Part shown: one piece after another, positions 57,902 through 64,000 of the stretch | Position numbering within the stretch: position 1 is the stretch's first letter | How the letters are laid out: each line of letters begins with the position of its first letter | Source: Streptomyces sp. NBC_01232 | Lineage (GTDB): Bacteria > Actinomycetota > Actinomycetes > Streptomycetales > Streptomycetaceae | Length of the DNA: 64,000 nt | Assembly (NCBI RefSeq): GCF_035989885.1 | Contig: NZ_CP108518.1 | Coordinates: 7,865,001 to 7,929,000 of the forward strand | Direction: 5' to 3' | Made by a program: the position numbers and the translations under genes | Notes under the pieces: generated by a model | What the model saw: the letters and a program-made list of their open reading frames with translations, nothing else | Told to the model about the DNA's origin: nothing | Database searches by the model: none

Positions 57902-57920
57902 TGAGGGTAGGCTAACCTAA
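57902..57920 (+). promoter_or_regulatory. iron box (DmdR/IdeR-type operator)
   Basis: TGAGGGTAGGCTAACCTAA matches the iron-box consensus TTAGGTTAGGCTAACCTAA at 17 of 19 positions. A possible promoter, TTGCAG (57891-57896) and TAACCT (57913-57918) with a 16-bp spacer, overlaps it. Bound iron-loaded DmdR would then block transcription. The GTG at 57926 is 6 bp further, which suggests a leaderless mRNA. Confidence 0.85.
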
Positions 57921-57925
57921 CCATC

Positions 57926-58786
57926 GTGCAAGCAGCTGAAGAGACCTCCGCGGACACACGTCCCCTCGGTCATGAACTCTCCGCCAAGGGCGTCACCGTG
58001 GCGTACGACGGAGTCGACGTCGTACACGACGCCTCCATGACGCTCCGGCCCGGCGAAGTGACCGTCCTCGTGGGGCCGAACGGCAGCGGCAAGTCCACCG
58101 TGCTGCGCACGATCGCCAGGCTGCAGCGCCCCCGGGCCGGCACCCTCGTCATCGACGGGGACGCCGACGGCTTCGCGCTGAGCCCCCGTGAGTTCTCGCG
58201 CCGCGTCGCCCTCCTGACACAGGGACGCCCCACCCCGAGCGGCCTGACGGTACGGGACCTCGTCGCATTCGGCCGGTACCCCTACCGCGGACGCTGGGGC
58301 CGGGACGACCCGGGCGGCAGGGCCGCGGTGGAGCGCGCGCTCGCCCTCACGGGCGTGGAGGACCTCGCCGAACGCGGCGCCGAGTACCTGTCCGGCGGAC
58401 AGCTCCAGCGCGTCTGGCTGGCCGGCTGCCTTGCCCAGGAGACCGGCGTGCTCCTCCTCGACGAGCCGACGACCTACCTTGACCTGCGCTACCAGGTCGA
58501 ACTCCTCGACCTCATGCGCGATCTGGCGGACGGCCACGGGATCGCCGTGGGCGCCGTACTGCACGACCTCGACCAGGCCGCCGCCGTCGCGGACCGGATC
58601 GTCCTGCTCCACGGGGGACGGATCATCGCCGACGGCGCACCCGAAGACGTACTGACGCCCGAGCGGCTGACCGACACCTACGGCATCCGCATCGACGTCG
58701 AAACCGACCCTCTCACCGGACAGTTGCGCACCCGCGCGATAGGCCGGCACCACTTGCGAAGCGAAAGGCTCAGTACCACCTCATGA
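57926..58786 (+). CDS. iron-siderophore ABC transporter ATP-binding protein
   Basis: A 286-residue ATPase of the FecE/FhuC type. Walker A GPNGSGKST is at 50-58, then LSGGQLQRVWLAG with the signature, Walker B GVLLLDEPTTYLDL and the H-loop at AVLHDLDQ. It energises uptake of ferric siderophores through the permease encoded downstream. The GTG at 57926 follows the iron box directly. An ATGA overlap joins it to the binding-protein gene. Repression by iron through DmdR is very likely. Confidence 0.92.
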   Translation: MQAAEETSADTRPLGHELSAKGVTVAYDGVDVVHDASMTLRPGEVTVLVGPNGSGKSTVLRTIARLQRPRAGTLVIDGDADGFALSPREFSRRVALLTQGRPTPSGLTVRDLVAFGRYPYRGRWGRDDPGGRAAVERALALTGVEDLAERGAEYLSGGQLQRVWLAGCLAQETGVLLLDEPTTYLDLRYQVELLDLMRDLADGHGIAVGAVLHDLDQAAAVADRIVLLHGGRIIADGAPEDVLTPERLTDTYGIRIDVETDPLTGQLRTRAIGRHHLRSERLSTTS

Positions 58787-59760
58787 GACGACTCCTCCTC
58801 ACCGCGGCGGCCGCCACCGTCGCGGCCCTCACGCTGACCGCCTGCGGCACCACCGAGCCCGCCGCCGACGACGCGAAGAAGACCGCCGAGCCCCTCGTCC
58901 TCACCGACGCCTCGGGCGCGAAGGTGGAGCTCGCCGGCCCCGCCAAGAAGGTCGTCGGCACCGAGTGGAACGTCGTCGAGAGCCTGATCTCGCTGGGTGT
59001 CGAGCCGGTCGGCGTCGCCGACGTCAAGGGCTACAAGACCTGGAACACCGCCGTCCCGCTCAAGAACGAGCCCAAGGACATCGGCACCCGCGGTGAGCCG
59101 AGCATGGACACCATCGCCTCGCTCAAGCCCGACCTCGTCATCGCCACCTCCGACCTGCCGCCGGCCGCCCTGGAGCAGCTGCGCAAGGTCGCCCCGGTCC
59201 TGGAGGTGCGCCCCGGCGACGCCGCCGACCCGATCGGCCAGATGACCAAGAACCTGGACCTCATCGCCCAGGCCACCGGCACGACCGAGCAGTCCGGCAA
59301 GCTCAAGCAGGCCTTCCAGACGAAGCTGGACGCGGGCAGGAAGGCGCTCGCCGACGCGGGCAAGGCCGGCGCCCCGTACGCCTTCGCGGACGGCTACGTC
59401 GTCTCCAACCAGGTTTCGATCCGCCCGTACACCAGCGGTTCGCTCATCGGCGGGGTCAACGAGAAGCTCGGTCTGAAGAACGCCTGGACCGTTCAGGGCG
59501 ACCCGGCCTACGGCCTGGCCACCAGCGACGTCGAGGGCCTCACCAAGCTCGGTGACGTCGAGTTCGCCTACATCGGCAACGACGGCGACAAGGACAGCAA
59601 CCCGTTCGCCGGTGTCCTCGCGCAGGACAAGGTGTGGACCTCCCTGCCGTTCGTGCAGAAGGGCAACGTGAACCGCCTGCCCGACGGCATCTGGATGTTC
59701 GGCGGAACCGAGTCGATGAACAAGTACATCGACTCCGTCGTCGCCGCTCTGACGAAGTAA
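58783..59760 (+). CDS. iron-siderophore ABC transporter substrate-binding lipoprotein
   Basis: A 325-residue lipoprotein. RLLLTAAAATVAALTLTACG ends in a lipobox, then a class III binding-protein fold: DASGAKVELAGPAKKVVGTE, LISLGVEPVGVADVKGYKTW and MDTIASLKPDLVIATSDLPP. It binds a ferric siderophore outside the cell and delivers it to the permease. The ATG overlaps the ATPase gene (ATGA). The exact siderophore, such as a desferrioxamine or another hydroxamate, cannot be inferred. The permease gene follows after 4 bp. Confidence 0.93.
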   Translation: MRRLLLTAAAATVAALTLTACGTTEPAADDAKKTAEPLVLTDASGAKVELAGPAKKVVGTEWNVVESLISLGVEPVGVADVKGYKTWNTAVPLKNEPKDIGTRGEPSMDTIASLKPDLVIATSDLPPAALEQLRKVAPVLEVRPGDAADPIGQMTKNLDLIAQATGTTEQSGKLKQAFQTKLDAGRKALADAGKAGAPYAFADGYVVSNQVSIRPYTSGSLIGGVNEKLGLKNAWTVQGDPAYGLATSDVEGLTKLGDVEFAYIGNDGDKDSNPFAGVLAQDKVWTSLPFVQKGNVNRLPDGIWMFGGTESMNKYIDSVVAALTK

Positions 59761-59764
59761 CACC

Positions 59765-61831
59765 ATGGCCGTCACCGCAACAACCGCCGCCGCCGGTCCG
59801 TCGTCGCTCACGTCCCGGACGGGCGCGGCCGCGGTGACGGCCGTGCTGGTCCTCATCGTCACGGGCCTCGCCGCCGTCGACATCACCCAGGGCACCGCAG
59901 CCGTCGGCGCCCCCGAGGTGTGGCGGGCGCTCACCGGCCGGGCCGAGGCGGGCGACGCGTCCGTCGTCATCGCCTCCCGGCTGCCGCGCATGGCCGCCGG
60001 ACTGTTCGTCGGCGCCGTCCTCGGCATGGCGGGCGCCGCCCTCCAAGCGGTCAGCCGCAACGTCCTCGCCTCGCCCGACACCCTCGCCGTCAACGCCGGC
60101 TCCTACTTCGGCCTCGGCCTCCTCGCCGTCTCCGGCGTCTCCCTCCCGCTGCTGGCCTCCTCCGGCGTCGCCTTCGTCGGCGGCCTCGCCGCGGCGGCCG
60201 TCGTCCTCGGGCTGTCCGGCCTCGGCGCCGGTACCGTCCGGCTCGTCCTCGCGGGCAGCGCCCTCACCCTCGGCCTCTCCGCCATCACCGAGGGCCTGCT
60301 CCTGCTGTTCCCCCAGCAGACCGACGGCATCTTCCGGTGGAACCAGGGCAGCATCGCCCAGCACGGCTTCGACGGAATCCTGCAGATGGCGCCGATCGGC
60401 CTGATCGCCCTCGTCGGCCTGCTGCTCCTCGCCCGCCGCGTCGACGCCCTGGCCCTCGGCGACGACGCCGCCCGCGGCCTCGGCGTCCCCGTCCGGTCCA
60501 CCCGGGTCACCGCCGTCGTGCTCGCCGCCCTGCTCTCCACGGCCGCCGTCACGCTCGCCGGACCCGTCGGCTTCGTCGGCATGTGCGCCCCCGCCCTCGT
60601 ACGGCCGCTCGCCCGCCGCATCCGCGGGTTCACCAGGAGCCGTGCGAGCCTGCCGGTCGCGGGACTCACCGGTGCGGCGCTGGTTCTCGGATCCGACGTC
60701 CTGCTGCGCGCCTTCGTACGGTCGGACGTGGCGGTCGCGGTGCCCACCGGCGTCGTCACCAGCCTCGTCGGCGCCGTCTTCCTGATCGTCATGGCCATCC
60801 GGGTCAAGGACACCGCCGGAGCCGCCGCAGTCGACCGGCTGCGCATCAGGAGCCGGGCCGTCTTCCTCACCACCACGGCCGTCCTCGTGGCCGTCCTCGT
60901 CGGCGTGATCCTCGCCGCCGTACTGCTGGGCGACACCAAGCTGCTGCTCGGCGACGTGCTGAACTGGGCCCAGGGACGGGCCGGACGGACGATCACCTTC
61001 GTCCTCGACACCCGGGTGCCGCGCATCCTCGCCGCCCTCCTCGCCGGAGCTGCGCTCGCCCTCGCCGGAACCCTGGTGCAGGCCGTGACCCGCAACCCGC
61101 TCGCCGAACCGGGCATCCTCGGCGTCTCCGGCGGCGCGGCGCTGGGCGCCGTCCTCCTCGTGACGACGGTGCCCCTGGCCGGATCCTGGAGCGTGGCGGG
61201 CGCCGCGTTCGCGGGCGCCGCCCTCAGCTCCGTCATCGTCTTCGGACTGGCGGCGCGCGGCGGGTTCCAGCAGAACCGCCTCGTCCTCGTCGGGTTCGGC
61301 GTCGCCACCGCGTCGGCCGCCCTCGTCAGCCTCCTCATCATCCTCACCGACCCGTTCAACGCGACGAAGGCGCTCACCTGGCTCTCCGGCTCCACCTACG
61401 GCAGGACCCTGCCCGACGTGGTGCCCCTCGCGATCGTCCTGGCCCTGGGCCTGGTCATCGCGGTCGCCCGGCGCACCGAACTCGACCTCGTGTCGCTCGA
61501 CGAGGACACCCCGAGGCTGCTCGGACTGAGCCTGGGCCGTGGACGCTTCGGCTTCCTCCTCATCGGCGTCCTGCTCAGCGCGACCGCCGTGGCCGCCGCC
61601 GGCACGATCGGCTTCGTGGGGCTCGTGGCGCCGCACGCGGCCCGGGCCCTCGTGGGCCGGCAGCACGCCCGGGTGGTCCCGGTCGCGGTGCTCCTCGGCG
61701 CCGTCCTGGTCTGCACCGCGGACCTGGTGGGCCGCACCGTGATCGCACCGGCCCAGCTCGGCGCCGGCCTGATGACCGCCGTGATCGGTACGCCGTACTT
61801 CCTCCATCTGCTCGTGCGCAGCCGCCGTTAG
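59765..61831 (+). CDS. iron-siderophore ABC permease, fused duplicate (FhuB type)
   Basis: A 688-residue membrane protein that contains two FecCD-type permease halves in one chain, as in FhuB. The first half has SRLPRMAAGLFVGAVLGMAG, AALQAVSRNVLASPDTLAVN and VGFVGMCAPALVRPL. The second has DTRVPRILAALLAGAALALA, TLVQAVTRNPLAEPGILGVS and TIGFVGLVAPHAARALVG. No second permease gene is needed. The ATG is 4 bp after the preceding stop. A strong hairpin terminator follows at 61867-61910. Confidence 0.95.
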   Translation: MAVTATTAAAGPSSLTSRTGAAAVTAVLVLIVTGLAAVDITQGTAAVGAPEVWRALTGRAEAGDASVVIASRLPRMAAGLFVGAVLGMAGAALQAVSRNVLASPDTLAVNAGSYFGLGLLAVSGVSLPLLASSGVAFVGGLAAAAVVLGLSGLGAGTVRLVLAGSALTLGLSAITEGLLLLFPQQTDGIFRWNQGSIAQHGFDGILQMAPIGLIALVGLLLLARRVDALALGDDAARGLGVPVRSTRVTAVVLAALLSTAAVTLAGPVGFVGMCAPALVRPLARRIRGFTRSRASLPVAGLTGAALVLGSDVLLRAFVRSDVAVAVPTGVVTSLVGAVFLIVMAIRVKDTAGAAAVDRLRIRSRAVFLTTTAVLVAVLVGVILAAVLLGDTKLLLGDVLNWAQGRAGRTITFVLDTRVPRILAALLAGAALALAGTLVQAVTRNPLAEPGILGVSGGAALGAVLLVTTVPLAGSWSVAGAAFAGAALSSVIVFGLAARGGFQQNRLVLVGFGVATASAALVSLLIILTDPFNATKALTWLSGSTYGRTLPDVVPLAIVLALGLVIAVARRTELDLVSLDEDTPRLLGLSLGRGRFGFLLIGVLLSATAVAAAGTIGFVGLVAPHAARALVGRQHARVVPVAVLLGAVLVCTADLVGRTVIAPAQLGAGLMTAVIGTPYFLHLLVRSRR

Positions 61832-61866
61832 GCGCATGCACGCGGGCCCGCCCGAGGGCAGATGGA

Positions 61867-61910
61867 AAGGACCGGGTACGACGCGCACCGGCGCGCCGTA
61901 CCCGGTCCTT
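61867..61910. terminator. bidirectional hairpin terminator
   Basis: AAGGACCGGGTACG (61867-61880) and CGTACCCGGTCCTT (61897-61910) form a perfect 14-bp stem with a further GCGC/GCGC pairing inside. It lies between the converging permease and enoyl-CoA hydratase genes. Confidence 0.85.
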
Positions 61911-61920
61911 CGTGCATGGC

Positions 61921-62694
61921 TCAGCCGTGGCTGAAGCGGGGCGGGCGCTTGTCCACGAAGGCGGCCATGCCCTCCTTCTGGTCGGCCGTGGCGAACACAG
62001 CGTGGAACAGGCGGCGTTCGAAGCGGACGCCCTCGGTGAGGGTGGTCTCGAAGGCCCGGTTCACGGCCTCCTTGGCCATCATCGCGACCGGCTTGGACAT
62101 CCCGGCGACGGTCTCGGCGACCGCGAGGGCCTCGGTCAGCAGATCGTCGGCCGGGACGATCCGTGACACCAGGCCGGCCCGTTCGGCCTCGACGGCGTCC
62201 ATGGTGCGGCCCGTCAGGCACAGCTCCATCGCCTTGGCCTTGCCGACGGCCCGGGTGAGCCGCTGCGAGCCGCCGATGCCCGGGATCACCCCGAGCCTGA
62301 TCTCGGGCTGACCGAACCTCGCGCTGTCGGCGGCCAGCAGAATGTCGCACAGCATGGCGAGTTCGCAGCCGCCGCCCAGGGCGTGGCCGGATACCGCCGC
62401 GAGGGTGGGCGTGCGTACCTGGCCCAGCCGGTCCCAGGCGGTGAACCAGTCGGAGAGGTACATGTCCATGTAGCTCTGCGGCCGCATCTCCTTGATGTCG
62501 GCCCCCGCCGCAAAGGCCTTCGCGGAGCCGGTGAGGACGATGCACCCGACCCCGGGGTCCCGGTCCAGCTCCTCTGCGGCGGCCACCACCTCGGTCATGA
62601 CCGTGAGGTTCAGGGCGTTGAGGGCCTCCGGGCGGTTGAGGGTCAGGACGGCCACCCGCCCCTTGCGCTCCAGCAGGATGGTTTCGTACGTCAT
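61921..62694 (-). CDS. enoyl-CoA hydratase
   Basis: A 257-residue crotonase-family enzyme that adds water to an enoyl-Co[15 protein letters not shown] (about 57-70) is the oxyanion-forming region, and the catalytic glutamates Glu111 (GCELAML) and Glu131 ([10 protein letters not shown]) are both present. It overlaps the start of the 3-hydroxyisobutyrate dehydrogenase gene by 4 bp, on the same strand. Together with that gene and the hydrolase at the window edge it fits the valine degradation pathway, in which methacrylyl-CoA is hydrated. Confidence 0.93.
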   Translation of the reverse strand: MTYETILLERKGRVAVLTLNRPEALNALNLTVMTEVVAAAEELDRDPGVGCIVLTGSAKAFAAGADIKEMRPQSYMDMYLSDWFTAWDRLGQVRTPTLAAVSGHALGGGCELAMLCDILLAADSARFGQPEIRLGVIPGIGGSQRLTRAVGKAKAMELCLTGRTMDAVEAERAGLVSRIVPADDLLTEALAVAETVAGMSKPVAMMAKEAVNRAFETTLTEGVRFERRLFHAVFATADQKEGMAAFVDKRPPRFSHG

Positions 62695-63593
62695 GCGGGT
62701 GTTCCGTTCCGGGGTCGCAGGGTGCGGACGATCGCCGAGAAGTCGAGGCCGGCGCCCTCGCCGGCGGCGAAGGCCTCGTACAGCTCGGCGGCCTTCAGGC
62801 CCAGGGGCGCCTCCACCCCGCCGGCCCGCAGGGCGGTCGCCGCCAGGGCGAGGTCCTTGGCCATGAGCGGTGCGGCGAAGCCGGGCAGGTAGTCACGGTT
62901 CGCGGGGCTGCCCGGAACCGGTCCGGGCACGGGGCAGTTGACGGTCAGGGCCCAGCACTGGCCGGAGGCGGTGGACGCCACGTCGTAGAGGGCCTGGTGG
63001 TCCAGGCCGAGGCTCTCGGCGAGGACGAAGGCCTCGCTCACCCCGATCATCGAGACGGCGAGGATCATGTTGTTGCAGATCTTCGCGGCCTGCCCGGCGC
63101 CCGCCGCCCCGCAGTGCACGGCCTTCTTTCCCATCGCGCCGAGCAGCGGCTCCGCGGCGGCGAACTCGGCGGCGGCGCCGCCCGCCATGAAGGTGAGGCT
63201 CGCCGCCTGCGCACCGACCACTCCGCCCGAGACGGGTGCGTCGAGGGACCGGTGCCCGGCCGCCACGGCCGCCTCGTGAGCCGCACGGGCGTCGGCCACG
63301 TCGATGGTGGAGCAGTCGACGAAGAGCGTGCCGGGCCGTGCGGCGGCCAGCAGCCCGCCCTCCCGGTACAGGGCCAGGACGTGCTTGCCCGCCGGCAGCA
63401 TGGTGATCACCACGTCGGCCCCGGTGGCCGCCGCGGTGGCCGAGGAGGCCGGCTCCACCCCCGTCGCTGCCGCGCCGGCCAGCAGCTCCGGCACCAGGTC
63501 GAAGCCGAGGACGCGATGTCCGGCCTTCACCAGGTTGGCCGCCATCGGGCCACCCATGCGGCCCAGTCCTACGAACGCCACGGTAGTGCTCAC
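62691..63593 (-). CDS. mmsB: 3-hydroxyisobutyrate dehydrogenase
   Basis: A 300-residue enzyme that oxidises 3-hydroxyisobutyrate to methylmalonate semialdehyde. [20 protein letters not shown] is the NAD-binding GxGxxG signature of the family, FVDCSTIDV and [20 protein letters not shown] are substrate and cofactor loops, and the catalytic Lys171 is in [20 protein letters not shown] before the GTG at 63593 is a strong ribosome-binding site. The stop of the hydrolase gene overlaps its start, and it overlaps the enoyl-CoA hydratase start by 4 bp, so all three form a valine-catabolic operon. Confidence 0.94.
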   Translation of the reverse strand: MSTTVAFVGLGRMGGPMAANLVKAGHRVLGFDLVPELLAGAAATGVEPASSATAAATGADVVITMLPAGKHVLALYREGGLLAAARPGTLFVDCSTIDVADARAAHEAAVAAGHRSLDAPVSGGVVGAQAASLTFMAGGAAAEFAAAEPLLGAMGKKAVHCGAAGAGQAAKICNNMILAVSMIGVSEAFVLAESLGLDHQALYDVASTASGQCWALTVNCPVPGPVPGSPANRDYLPGFAAPLMAKDLALAATALRAGGVEAPLGLKAAELYEAFAAGEGAGLDFSAIVRTLRPRNGTPA

Positions 63594-64000
63594 CAGGGCA
63601 CCTCCTGAGTCGAATCCGGATGCGTCAGAGCCAGTTCGTGCTCGCCGAGCGGTGCGAAGAACCGTTCCACGTCGGCCGGACCCACCTCCGCCAGCGAGGG
63701 TGGTGACCACCGCGGGTTGCGGTCCTTGTCGATGACCTGCGCCCGGATCCCCTCCACCAGGTCGGGCGAGGACAGCGCCGCGCAGGAGATCCGGTACTCC
63801 TGCTCCAGCACCCTTTCCAGCGGGCCGAGTGCGCGGACGCGCCGCAGGGCGGCCAACGTCACCTTCAGTGCCGTGGGCGACTTGGCCGCAAGGGTGGCCG
63901 CGGCCTCCTTCGCCGCCGGGACGCCGCTGCGCAGCAGTCGCTCCACGATGTCCTCCACCGTGTCCGCCGCGTAGCAGTGGTCGATCCATGCGCGGTCGCC
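63590..64000 (-). CDS. 3-hydroxyisobutyryl-CoA hydrolase (C-terminal part, 5' end outside window)
   Basis: The frame is open from the window edge to its stop at 63590, giving at least 136 residues of the C-terminal part. VEDIVERLLRSGVPAAKEAA, KSPTALKVTLAALRRVRALG, LEQEYRISCAALSSPDLVEG and IRAQVIDKDRNPRWSPPSLA are the conserved C-terminal block of 3-hydroxyisobutyryl-CoA hydrolase, where VEGIRAxxxDKDRxPxW is diagnostic. The catalytic crotonase-like half is outside the window. The enzyme releases 3-hydroxyisobutyrate, the substrate of the dehydrogenase encoded next. Confidence 0.88.
   Translation of the reverse strand, partial: GDRAWIDHCYAADTVEDIVERLLRSGVPAAKEAAATLAAKSPTALKVTLAALRRVRALGPLERVLEQEYRISCAALSSPDLVEGIRAQVIDKDRNPRWSPPSLAEVGPADVERFFAPLGEHELALTHPDSTQEVPW

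Noticed and set aside
59540..62545. 1,001-codon minus-strand frame opposite the iron-transport genes
   Set aside because: Its acidic, Gly-rich composition is the mirror of the transmembrane permease on the other strand; it has no recognisable domain.

Overview
The window is about 64 kb of very GC-rich DNA with dense, mostly monocistronic or short-operon coding. GTG/TTG starts, Tat and lipobox exports, TetR/PadR/MarR regulators, an EshA-type encapsulin with a 2-methylisoborneol (2-MIB) operon, a DmdR/IdeR-type iron box and rare TTA codons all point to a Streptomyces chromosome (close relatives such as Kitasatospora cannot be excluded). No rRNA, tRNA, insertion sequence or CRISPR array was seen.

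Layout. 1-11 kb: a TetR C-terminus, a roughly 196-bp palindromic MITE-like element that supplies the stop codons of two converging genes, small hypothetical genes, a D-Ala-D-Ala carboxypeptidase, a carotenoid oxygenase, an FUSC-type membrane protein, a secreted Ig-like protein, a P-loop kinase and a secreted protein made of three near-identical repeats. 11-15 kb: an FAD oxidoreductase, NUDIX and small proteins, and a GPP34 protein. 15.2-19.3 kb: a tight four-gene operon encoding a CHAT (caspase-like) protease, a Cys-rich protein, a membrane protein (apparently frameshifted at its 5' end) and a TPR-like helical protein. 19.4-27.5 kb: PadR with its palindromic operator and an acyl-CoA dehydrogenase, an aspartate/glutamate racemase-like protein, an orphan immunity-like protein, a class A beta-lactamase facing a TetR gene, and a GNAT. 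27.8-31.6 kb: the 2-MIB operon (family 2B encapsulin shell, 2-MIB synthase cargo, GPP methyltransferase). 31.6-45 kb: an FAD-linked oxidase with TetR, MarR with an SDR, a 32-residue membrane peptide, an NPP1-like secreted protein, a ribose-type ABC transporter, a GAF/SpoIIE/HATPase phosphatase and a cyclase-family hydrolase. 44.7-49 kb: an epimerase-like gene and a KS-ACP-aminotransferase (alpha-oxoamine synthase) hybrid megaenzyme carrying a TTA codon. 49-52 kb: an ImmA/IrrE protease, an XRE regulator and a MAB_1171c-type membrane protein, with a cluster of hairpins sharing one loop sequence. 52.4-57.7 kb: an LmeA-like protein, an MMPL transporter and a two-component system, whose two promoter regions share an identical 25-bp motif. 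57.9-61.8 kb: an iron-siderophore ABC importer behind an iron box. 61.9-64 kb: valine-catabolism genes (enoyl-CoA hydratase, 3-hydroxyisobutyrate dehydrogenase, 3-hydroxyisobutyryl-CoA hydrolase).

The strongest candidates for new biology are the separately encoded CHAT/TPR/membrane operon, the AT-less KS-ACP-AOS hybrid that still carries linker-like sequences normally flanking an AT domain, and the hairpin cluster upstream of the XRE-ImmA pair.
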